From contig NZ_JACVEL010000005.1 in the NCBI RefSeq assembly GCF_014518315.1, positions 62,001 through 126,000 of the forward strand: DNA of 64,000 bases, written 5' to 3'. Source of the stretch: Taishania pollutisoli. GTDB taxonomy: Bacteria; Bacteroidota; Bacteroidia; Flavobacteriales_D; Crocinitomicaceae. Of the stretch, positions 54,270 to 61,626 are shown in pieces; position 1 is the stretch's first letter, and each line of letters starts with the position of its first letter. A model generated the notes under the pieces. The model saw only the letters and a program-made list of their open reading frames with translations, ran no database searches and was not told where the DNA came from. The position numbers and the translations under genes are program-made.

Positions 54270-56456
54270 TTATTTTTTTGCGTTAAATAAGTTGTGAACT
54301 TCGCTCTTCAACACCAGGTTTCCTCCCGAAGTTTTCATTTTATTTGATTGAACATAACTTACATTTCCTTCTTCCATATCAAAAACGATAAACGCAATTT
54401 CACATAACTTATACTTTGAAACTCCTGTGAGCAACATCGCAGGAAAAAGAGGTGGAATAATCGCTCCTGTAATAACAGATGCAACTGCACCTCTCGCATT
54501 GGTATAATATTCCGTCCAGGAAAACAACACCCTGCTTGTTCCGCATTTTTGCTGGATGTGCTGAATCAATTCAAAATCTACCGGAACAAAGTGCGTCGCT
54601 TCAGGCAATGCCGCGTACTGAAGCAGGTAATTCATCATTGTATTTCGTTGATTGAAGACATCTGTCCCCCCCTGGTTGAGCGATTTGGTACTGTAATCAA
54701 ACAATTTCACTCCTTCTTTTTCAGCCGTGTAATTAATGGCCTCTACTAATTTCGTTTGATAAGCATCTGTTTTTTCGAAATCATAATTTTGCCGGGTAAT
54801 GTATACCGTGCTTGGCTCTACAACAATCAGACGTTCCCCGACAACAGAAGATGTCTTTGCTGTTTTGCCTCCCGCTTTCTTTTTAGCTGATCGCTCAGCG
54901 CTCAGTTTATCTGCTTCTTCCTGATAACCTTTAAACTCGTTCAAAAAAGACGGGTCGGAAATCAGGTCGGAAATTCCGAACAAATAGTACCTGGATGAAT
55001 CACTGATAGCTGTTGCTGATGTACTTTTCCCTGCACCGGTACCTTTAATCCGATCGTATTTCGTCAAGGGTTCATTTGCCTGTGTACTCGTCGAATCTAT
55101 TGTCCCTGAAACAAGTAAATCGTTCTCTTCTACCTTGGGCTCAAACGCTTTTTCAAACGGAATATCACTGTATTTCGTCCAGGACCAGCTTCCGGAAGCA
55201 GCGATGATCTTCATCATTGATGAACGGATCTTTTTTAATTCTTCACTATCGGGATAAACGGATAACGCGTCTGTTATCGTTCTAAGTGCATGGGAACTGA
55301 CTGCGTATTTATCCAGTTTTTTAATGTATTGATACAAAACAGCACTTTCTCCTTCCAGTTTTTGTTTCGGTACCGTTACATCTGTCCAGTGTCCGTTTAA
55401 TTTAGCATTCAATAGTCCTAACCAGGTATGTGCTTTCCACCTGGTTAATGCGTAATTGTCCGGAAATTCCTTTTCAAGCAGGAAAAGCTGGTACAACGCT
55501 TTGGATAATTCCAGGTCAATAATACTGGTGCGCACAGATTCAAAACGGGCATAATTCCGGATTGTTGTAAACTCATCCGTACTTCCGACAAACGCATTTC
55601 CCGTTCCGAATTGATTTTCCAGGTGCGGACGGATGGTTTCTTTTCGCTTTTCCACATTCGGGTGCGTACTGTTTGCATCATCGTAGGCTTCATCAATTTT
55701 GATCGGGAACACTTCCGTTGTGAATTCTTTTTCGGGAACAAAAAATAATGGCGTATTGTAATAATCTGACGGGAATTTTATCTCGTCAAACGGCAAATGA
55801 CAAAACATCAGTACATCGAAAGAATTGTATATCTCCGTAGCAGAGTACCCTGCTTTCAGACACATATCGACGGCTTTGCTATCTGCTTCAAATTCTTTTT
55901 CTTTCGAATAATTATTAAACTGCCCGATATTTTCCCGGTTGTACTCATGCTGTAATTTCCATTCAAACGTCTGAACGACGTGTTCTTCCCGGTAGTGGAC
56001 AATTTCATGTGCCAGAACATAGGCCAACTGCGTTTCATTGGCAAACTGAGAAATCAATCCTGTTGTAAAAACAATGATCCCCTGATGCGTTGAAAACGCG
56101 TTGCTGACATTGGATTTAAGGGTATAAAACCGAAGTTTTGAATACAGTTCTTTGTCGTCTTTCAATAACCGTTGCGCGATTTTATCCACATAAACAGAAA
56201 TCGGATCACCGTATACACATTGTCCGGAGTGAATGATCTGATCGATCGAATAATGAATGTTTTGTTTAAATTCTTCATCCGACTTTTCCGTCAGGTTGGT
56301 ATTCCGTTGGTTATCACCCGCGACTTTTTCATGGGTTAAGGCAGAGAAATCGGAAGGAATCTTCCCGGATGACTGTAGTGTAGTAAACTTATTCAGATCA
56401 ATTTGCCCGGTAGTGATGAACACAGAAAAGGCAAACAAAAAGCATATTTTCTTCAT
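54270..56456 (-). CDS. M48-family secreted metalloprotease
   Basis: 728 residues. Signal peptide at the N terminus, then an M48 (Ste24/HtpX/BepA-like) domain at about 80-260: the zinc motif HEIVH (His150, Glu151, His154) and, downstream, EKEFEADSKAVDM, whose Glu188 is the predicted third ligand. The remaining 450 residues are a helical, TPR-like region and a lysine-rich linker (SAERSAKKKAGGKTAKTSS). Likely a periplasmic protease in envelope quality control, by analogy to BepA. No transmembrane helices other than the signal. Cotranscribed with the downstream barrel gene and probably with nadE. Confidence 0.87.
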   Translation of the reverse strand: MKKICFLFAFSVFITTGQIDLNKFTTLQSSGKIPSDFSALTHEKVAGDNQRNTNLTEKSDEEFKQNIHYSIDQIIHSGQCVYGDPISVYVDKIAQRLLKDDKELYSKLRFYTLKSNVSNAFSTHQGIIVFTTGLISQFANETQLAYVLAHEIVHYREEHVVQTFEWKLQHEYNRENIGQFNNYSKEKEFEADSKAVDMCLKAGYSATEIYNSFDVLMFCHLPFDEIKFPSDYYNTPLFFVPEKEFTTEVFPIKIDEAYDDANSTHPNVEKRKETIRPHLENQFGTGNAFVGSTDEFTTIRNYARFESVRTSIIDLELSKALYQLFLLEKEFPDNYALTRWKAHTWLGLLNAKLNGHWTDVTVPKQKLEGESAVLYQYIKKLDKYAVSSHALRTITDALSVYPDSEELKKIRSSMMKIIAASGSWSWTKYSDIPFEKAFEPKVEENDLLVSGTIDSTSTQANEPLTKYDRIKGTGAGKSTSATAISDSSRYYLFGISDLISDPSFLNEFKGYQEEADKLSAERSAKKKAGGKTAKTSSVVGERLIVVEPSTVYITRQNYDFEKTDAYQTKLVEAINYTAEKEGVKLFDYSTKSLNQGGTDVFNQRNTMMNYLLQYAALPEATHFVPVDFELIQHIQQKCGTSRVLFSWTEYYTNARGAVASVITGAIIPPLFPAMLLTGVSKYKLCEIAFIVFDMEEGNVSYVQSNKMKTSGGNLVLKSEVHNLFNAKK

Positions 56457-56474
56457 CTAAAAACTCTTTGGACC

Positions 56475-57248
56475 CTAAAGATACGCTTTTGGAATGAAAC
56501 AAACCGGAATCGGTTGCATTTTGTGCTGATTAATACGGTTTAAACGTCGATAGATAGCTAAAACTTCCTTTTCACGCTCTCTCAGACCGGATTCTTCTCC
56601 TGAAAAATCCATCGCCCACTCCAATTCGGGATAGGTAGCTCCGATCTGGTCTTCGTCACTCCTGCCATCTTCAAACAAACCATCTGTCGGTTTTGCCTCC
56701 AGGATAGCTGTAATCACTCCTGAATGGCGCGCCAACTCAAACACCTGTGTTTTATTCAAATCCGCAATCGGGGAAATATCCACTCCTCCGTCACCGTATT
56801 TTGTATAGAATCCCACACCAAAATCTTCTACTTTGTTCCCCGTTCCGACAACCAGACAGCCATTTGCCTGTGCAACAGCATACAAGGTAGTCATTCGCAA
56901 ACGGGAACGGGAATTTGCCATTGCCAGGTGATTGACATTCAGATCAAACGGCATGGTACGTTCAAATGTCTCAAACGTATCTGTAAGGTTAACTTCCAAA
57001 GAAACAACGTTAGGGTAACGCTCTTTCAGTTGATCCATGTGTTGAACCGCCCTGTCATATTCGGCTTTTGTCTGACGGATCGGCATTGTCAACAGAATCG
57101 TCTGTGCTCCTGTCTGTGCGCAAAGTACAGAAACCAACGCGGAATCAATGCCTCCTGAAATTCCTACGACAAAACCGGACAACCTTGTCGACTGCAGGTA
57201 ATCTGTCAACCATTCCCGAATGTGCCTGGAAACCTCTTCTGCCTTCAA
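56475..57248 (-). CDS. nadE: NH3-dependent NAD+ synthetase
   Basis: 257 residues. ATP-pyrophosphatase loop SGGIDS (31-36), GNKVEDFGVGFYTKYGDGGVDISPIADLNKTQV (deamido-NAD/ATP-binding region) and the EAKPTDGL loop are all present. It amidates deamido-NAD+ in the last step of NAD synthesis. The length is that of the ammonia-dependent form, with no glutaminase domain. In Flavobacteriia nadE is found beside gldB, as here on the opposite strand across the barrel gene. It lies 28 bases after the barrel gene stop and 18 bases before the M48 start. Confidence 0.95.
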   Translation of the reverse strand: MKAEEVSRHIREWLTDYLQSTRLSGFVVGISGGIDSALVSVLCAQTGAQTILLTMPIRQTKAEYDRAVQHMDQLKERYPNVVSLEVNLTDTFETFERTMPFDLNVNHLAMANSRSRLRMTTLYAVAQANGCLVVGTGNKVEDFGVGFYTKYGDGGVDISPIADLNKTQVFELARHSGVITAILEAKPTDGLFEDGRSDEDQIGATYPELEWAMDFSGEESGLREREKEVLAIYRRLNRINQHKMQPIPVCFIPKAYL

Positions 57249-57276
57249 AATATATGAAAAAAGTGTGGAAGTGTTC

Positions 57277-58095
57277 TTAGAACAAGATTGATATTTTCAA
57301 TTGTAACTGTCCCTGTGTCGCTTTGTTGGAAACAGGTCGCTGTACCATCGCTCCGTTGTTATCCGCTTCGTATGTAAACATGTACGCGTTGTTTCTGTTA
57401 TAATACAACGGGGTAATTCCATAATAATACCCGATTTCAGCCATCAGGCATGTACTTCCGGTAAAGTTCCATTCAGCACCTCCGGCTACACCAACCGATC
57501 CTTTGTAGAAGAGTACTTCGTTAGAAGCTTTCATGTTTTTTTGCTCCACAGTAGCTCCGAAATTCGCAGGTAAACTTCCCAAATCGGTAAATGCGAAAGA
57601 ATTTCCGGTATCATTTGATTTTTGTCCTAACAAAAAGCTGTGACGCATCCCGAACTTACCGAAATAACGCACATAACCGATAAACTTTGTTCGGAACAAT
57701 AACATCGTAGGAACTGTAAGATATGTTGATTTTTGCTTGCGTTCCTGTAAGAGGAATATACCATTTGCCTCTGCCGCATCTTCAATTCCGATGATTTTTG
57801 TATCGTTGAAATAATAGAACAAAGGATTGGGACCAGTTTTAAATTTCGTTGTAGAAAACTCAAATTCAATTCCGGTCGTCAAACCGATCGTTTCATTGAA
57901 CATGATGTTCATATTTCCACCAATCAGCAGGTCATTTCCAACACCGTTTTTTTCGATGTTCTTTGTTCCCATGTTCTGGAAATTCAATCCAACTCCCGCT
58001 ACTAATCCTCCCTGGAATTTTTTATCTGCAGCATCCTGCCCCATGGATAAGTATGTAACTGCAAGAACACTAACTGAAAGTAAAACCTTTTTCAT
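57277..58095 (-). CDS. Outer-membrane beta-barrel protein (PorT family-like)
   Basis: 272 residues. Signal peptide MKKVLLSVSVLAVTYLSMGQ. The strands (GGLVAGVGLNFQNM, LLIGGNMNIMFNETIGLTTGIEFEF, STYLTVPTMLLFRTKFIGYVRYFGKFGMRHSFLL) and the closing QGQLQLKISILF resemble the OMP_b-brl_2/PorT family. Its function is not known. First gene of the probable minus-strand operon barrel-nadE-M48-barrel; it is divergent from gldB across an 81-bp gap that must carry promoters for both. Confidence 0.83.
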   Translation of the reverse strand: MKKVLLSVSVLAVTYLSMGQDAADKKFQGGLVAGVGLNFQNMGTKNIEKNGVGNDLLIGGNMNIMFNETIGLTTGIEFEFSTTKFKTGPNPLFYYFNDTKIIGIEDAAEANGIFLLQERKQKSTYLTVPTMLLFRTKFIGYVRYFGKFGMRHSFLLGQKSNDTGNSFAFTDLGSLPANFGATVEQKNMKASNEVLFYKGSVGVAGGAEWNFTGSTCLMAEIGYYYGITPLYYNRNNAYMFTYEADNNGAMVQRPVSNKATQGQLQLKISILF

Positions 58096-58148
58096 CTTAA
58101 TATTTTAGTTGTTCAACAAAAGTGGTCGATTATTCAACCCAAATTAAC

Positions 58149-58156
58149 TAATTTTG
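58149..58156 (+). promoter_or_regulatory. Bacteroidota -7 box (TAatTTTG) of gldB
   Basis: Perfect TAnnTTTG box 20 bases before the gldB ATG. Confidence 0.6.
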
Positions 58157-58176
58157 ATGCGAAATTAAACAAAATA

Positions 58177-59184
58177 ATGACACTCAAAAAGTTTTTCTGT
58201 TTCATCCTGTTGTTTTTAGCCCTCGCAGCTTGTAAACACGATCCGTTGGATATTGATATCAGCACTACAAACGTTCAGATCGGTTTTACCAACCTGGATT
58301 CCCTGTTGTACAACACCCCTGCGGAACAATTACCGGAACTCAGAAAAGAGCTTTCCTCCTCCATTTCCGATATCTTTGACTATCAGATCGGTTATTGTAT
58401 GCGGATCGGACGTGTTCACGACACAGCGTTTGTCAATAGTATTCTACAGTACCGCGCAGACACGAACATCATCCGGCTGGAAAAAGAAATCGCCGGTCAA
58501 TTCCGCGATCTTAGCTCCTATAAAAAGAAGTTAATCCTCGCTTTCCGACATTTGAAGACACACCTGCCGGATGCAAAAATCCCGCAGCAGATTGTGTTTC
58601 AAAACTCGCTATTCAACAGTAGCGCGTTTTGTACGGAACATGAAATAGGAATCGGGCTGGATCAATACCTTGGCGCAGAATCACCAACCATCAAACAATT
58701 GCCTTCCGAACCTTTCTACGACTGGATGAAAAAAGGATTTGACCGCAGCTACATGGAAAGGGATGCCGTACTTTCATGGACGCTCACGCATATTCTTCCC
58801 GAAGTAAAGGGAAACCTGGCTGAAGAAATTATTTATCACGGGAAGGCTTTGTATCTTACAGAAGCAGCTATGCCTTCCGCAGCAAAACACATCATTACAC
58901 GGTATTCCGAAAAGGACTTGAAATGGGCCAATGACAATGAGTATAGCTTCTGGAAATACCTTGTCGATGAGAACATGTTGTTCAAAACGGATGAAAGAAA
59001 CGCGCGCAATATGTTACAGGAAGGACCTTTTACTTCCGGTCTTCCGGAGAAAGGGCCGGACAGACTGGGACAATTCCTGGGATGGAAAATCGTGAAGAAT
59101 TACATGGAAACAAGCAAAATAACTGTTGAAGAATTAATCAATACACCTTACAACGAAATTTTACAGGCATACGAACCGGAATAA
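58177..59184 (+). CDS. gldB: Gliding motility lipoprotein GldB
   Basis: 335 residues. The lipoprotein signal ends in LALAAC (Cys19). The body matches GldB in length and pattern: LDIDISTTNVQIGFTNLDSLLYNT near the start, FNSSAFCTEHEIGIGLDQYLGAESPTIKQLP in the middle, and GRFLGWKIVKNYMETS-like (GQFLGWKIVKNYMETSKIT) near the end. GldB is an envelope lipoprotein required for Bacteroidota gliding in Flavobacterium johnsoniae; its biochemical role is unknown. It is followed 10 bases later by gldC, the standard order, and is near nadE, as in other Flavobacteriales. Confidence 0.93.
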   Translation: MTLKKFFCFILLFLALAACKHDPLDIDISTTNVQIGFTNLDSLLYNTPAEQLPELRKELSSSISDIFDYQIGYCMRIGRVHDTAFVNSILQYRADTNIIRLEKEIAGQFRDLSSYKKKLILAFRHLKTHLPDAKIPQQIVFQNSLFNSSAFCTEHEIGIGLDQYLGAESPTIKQLPSEPFYDWMKKGFDRSYMERDAVLSWTLTHILPEVKGNLAEEIIYHGKALYLTEAAMPSAAKHIITRYSEKDLKWANDNEYSFWKYLVDENMLFKTDERNARNMLQEGPFTSGLPEKGPDRLGQFLGWKIVKNYMETSKITVEELINTPYNEILQAYEPE

Positions 59185-59194
59185 TAGTAAGAAT

Positions 59195-59548
59195 ATGGAA
59201 GCAGAAGATAAAATTGTAAAAACATCTGAAATTAAATTATCCGTTGGATTAAACGAAAACAACCTGCCATTGGGAATCCAATGGAGCGCATCAGACGGTG
59301 GAGTAGACAATGCGCAGGCACGTGCGCTGATGCTTTCACTTTGGGATCCGAACGCCAGCAATACGATGAAGATTGACCTGTGGACAAAAGACATGTCCGT
59401 TGAGGAAATGAAACAATTTTTTCACCAGACGTTGCTAACAATGGCGGATACCTTTGAAAAAGCGACAGGAGAAAAAAACATCTGTGAAGACCTCCGCGAC
59501 TATTGTTACCACTTTGCAGATAAAATGAATATTTTACCTGAACAATAG
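59195..59548 (+). CDS. gldC: Gliding motility protein GldC
   Basis: 117 residues with no signal peptide. Pattern typical of GldC: SEIKLSVGLNENNLPLGIQWSASDG, RALMLSLWDPNASNTMKIDLWTKDMSVEEMKQFF and a conserved C-terminal cysteine segment CEDLRDYCYHFADKM. It acts with GldB; in F. johnsoniae mutants show a mild effect on gliding. Cytoplasmic by prediction. The stop overlaps the GTG of the DUF2797 gene (TAGTG). Confidence 0.93.
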   Translation: MEAEDKIVKTSEIKLSVGLNENNLPLGIQWSASDGGVDNAQARALMLSLWDPNASNTMKIDLWTKDMSVEEMKQFFHQTLLTMADTFEKATGEKNICEDLRDYCYHFADKMNILPEQ

Positions 59549-60345
59549 TGAAAGGAATACTGCATAAAATGAAAACTGTATTCAATGATCCCATTGAGTA
59601 CAGTTTATTATTGGATGGTGAAAACCTGTCAGTCAATTCACTGATCGGGAAACAGATTCAACTCCAGCACACAGGAGCAATCTTCTGCTCATCCTGTGGT
59701 ACTAAAATAAAAAAAACGTTCCAGGACGGTCTATGCTTCAAGTGCTTTCAATCAGCGCCAGAAGCTTCGGAGTGCATTTTACGTCCGGAATTGTGTCGTG
59801 CCCACTTAGGAGAAGGAAGGGATATTGAGTGGGAACAAGCTAATCACAATCAACCACACGTCGTGTACCTCGCGGCATCAGATACGGTGAAAGTCGGAGT
59901 AACCCGTGCAACGCAAGTACCGTTCCGATGGATGGATCAGGGAGCTGCATCAGCCATACGGCTGGCAGAAACTCCGAATCGTTATGAAGCAGGAAAACTG
60001 GAGGTTGCTCTGAAAAGTTTTTTCACAGACAAAACCAACTGGCAGCGAATGCTGAAAAATGAAATTGACGAAAGCATTGATCTGGAAGAAGAAAAATGGT
60101 CACTGCACGATCAATTACCATCTGATCTGACTGAATTTTTCTCAGAAAACGATGAAATTATTCAGTTACACTACCCGGTTGAACAATATCCTGAAAAAAT
60201 AAAAAGCCTCTCGCTGGATAAAACACCATTGATTGAAGGAAAACTGAGTGGAATCAAAGGACAATACCTGTTATTTGAAGACGGATCGGTGATCAATATC
60301 CGAAAACATACGGGATACGAAGTTGTTATTTTAGTGGTGAATTGA
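59548..60345 (+). CDS. DUF2797 family protein
   Basis: 265 residues from a GTG that overlaps the gldC stop; an ATG at 59569 is a possible alternative with AAAGGAA upstream. It has the DUF2797 features: a zinc-knuckle-like cysteine set (CSSCGTKIKKTFQDGLCFKC), CILRPELCRAHLGEGRDIEWE and HVVYLAASDTVKVGVTRATQVPFRWMDQGA, which looks like a GIY-YIG-related stretch. Function unknown. In an operon with gldB-gldC by overlap and spacing, an association I recall from other Bacteroidota. Confidence 0.88.
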   Translation: MKGILHKMKTVFNDPIEYSLLLDGENLSVNSLIGKQIQLQHTGAIFCSSCGTKIKKTFQDGLCFKCFQSAPEASECILRPELCRAHLGEGRDIEWEQANHNQPHVVYLAASDTVKVGVTRATQVPFRWMDQGAASAIRLAETPNRYEAGKLEVALKSFFTDKTNWQRMLKNEIDESIDLEEEKWSLHDQLPSDLTEFFSENDEIIQLHYPVEQYPEKIKSLSLDKTPLIEGKLSGIKGQYLLFEDGSVINIRKHTGYEVVILVVN

Positions 60346-60371
60346 AAGTTGGCATCATTCTCCACTTTCAA
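60342..60371. terminator. Possible terminator between convergent genes
   Basis: TTGAAAGT/ACTTTCAA stem of 8 bp with a 14-base loop, starting in the DUF2797 stop region. No strong T run, so it is only a candidate. Confidence 0.4.
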
Positions 60372-60385
60372 CTTTCCACTCGCAA

Positions 60386-61516
60386 CTAAATCAATTCAGC
60401 AAGTTTTTTACCGACATTCGTTCCCAACGCCACACCGATTCCCCCGAGTCTGGCTCCGACAGCAACATTATCGTTTACCCGTTTGATAATCGGATATTTC
60501 GATGCCCCCATCCCCATGATTCCACTCCATTGGTAATCGATCGTATACGACGCTCCGGGAGCAATCATTTCATGAAGCAACTGCTGCAAACGATCCTGAA
60601 TCAGCGAAGTTGTAGTCATTTCGTAGGTTGTCTCACCTTCAATATCCAGGTTTCTTGCTCCTCCCAACAGAATGCGATTCTCAAAATTTCTGAAATAATA
60701 ATACCCGAAATCGTAGTGAAATGTTCCTTTCAGGGAAAGATCGGGAATGGGAGACGTCACTAACACCTGAGCACGCGCAGGAATAACATCCTCATCTTTT
60801 AGCAATTGTTGTGTGAACCCGTTGACAGTAACTGCTATTTTTGACGCAGAAACAGCACCGATGGAAGTTTCAGCAATTCCCTGCTGTTCATCAATGGAGT
60901 GAACGGTAATTCCATACAGAATATGAATCCCGGCACCTACAATCAATTGATGGTATCGTTTCATCATTTTCCCTGTATCAATTTGCCCTTCCAACGCAAT
61001 ATTGAAACACGTCTCTATTCCTGACAACCCGAATCGACCGGCGGCTGTTTGATCCTCTGAAAACAGCACCTTGTTCCCCGTCATTCTGAAAAACTCCTGG
61101 TTCATTGCTGACAAGCCGTCACGCACTTCTTCCGATAATCCGGTTTGATCGGGAGTAATGAGGTCCCATCCTCCGTTTTGCTGAAAATCCATTGCTTTGT
61201 CACCAATCAACTCGCGCAAGTACACCAATCCTTCATACCTTGCCTGTATGGTATCCCAAACAAGTGATGCATCTTGTTTTTTCAGATCATCCAATAATTC
61301 TACAGGTCCGCCGAAGCTTGCAAACCCTGCATTTTTTGTACTTGCACCACACGGAAGAACTCCCCTCTCCAACACTAAAATCCGGGCAGACGGATATTTT
61401 TTACGCAGATGAAACGCTGTAGAACATCCGACGATACCGGCTCCGATAATCAGGAAATCGATTTGCTCAAAAAATTCTTTCCGTTCCCAAAAACTTAATT
61501 GTTCAATGTTTAGCAT
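60386..61516 (-). CDS. FAD-dependent amine/amino-acid oxidoreductase (DAO family)
   Basis: 376 residues. N-terminal FAD-binding motif FLIIGAGIVGCSTAFHLRKKYPSARILVLERG, then CGASTKNAGFASFGG, and a C-terminal FAD-closing motif DYQWSGIMGMGASKYPIIKRV followed by GARLGGIGVALG. This is the DadA/glycine-oxidase-like family, oxidising an amino acid or amine with FAD; the substrate is not clear. There is no signal peptide, so it is cytoplasmic or membrane-associated. It is convergent with DUF2797 and divergent from the large repeat protein. Confidence 0.88.
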   Translation of the reverse strand: MLNIEQLSFWERKEFFEQIDFLIIGAGIVGCSTAFHLRKKYPSARILVLERGVLPCGASTKNAGFASFGGPVELLDDLKKQDASLVWDTIQARYEGLVYLRELIGDKAMDFQQNGGWDLITPDQTGLSEEVRDGLSAMNQEFFRMTGNKVLFSEDQTAAGRFGLSGIETCFNIALEGQIDTGKMMKRYHQLIVGAGIHILYGITVHSIDEQQGIAETSIGAVSASKIAVTVNGFTQQLLKDEDVIPARAQVLVTSPIPDLSLKGTFHYDFGYYYFRNFENRILLGGARNLDIEGETTYEMTTTSLIQDRLQQLLHEMIAPGASYTIDYQWSGIMGMGASKYPIIKRVNDNVAVGARLGGIGVALGTNVGKKLAELI

Positions 61517-61626
61517 GATTTTTGAACTCTTTTCTCAGAGATTTTTACGATATTTGTATTATTTTTTGATCAAATTTAAACCAAATCTGTAACTGGTTGT
61601 ACAGGTAGTACGTTTAAGTAATAACT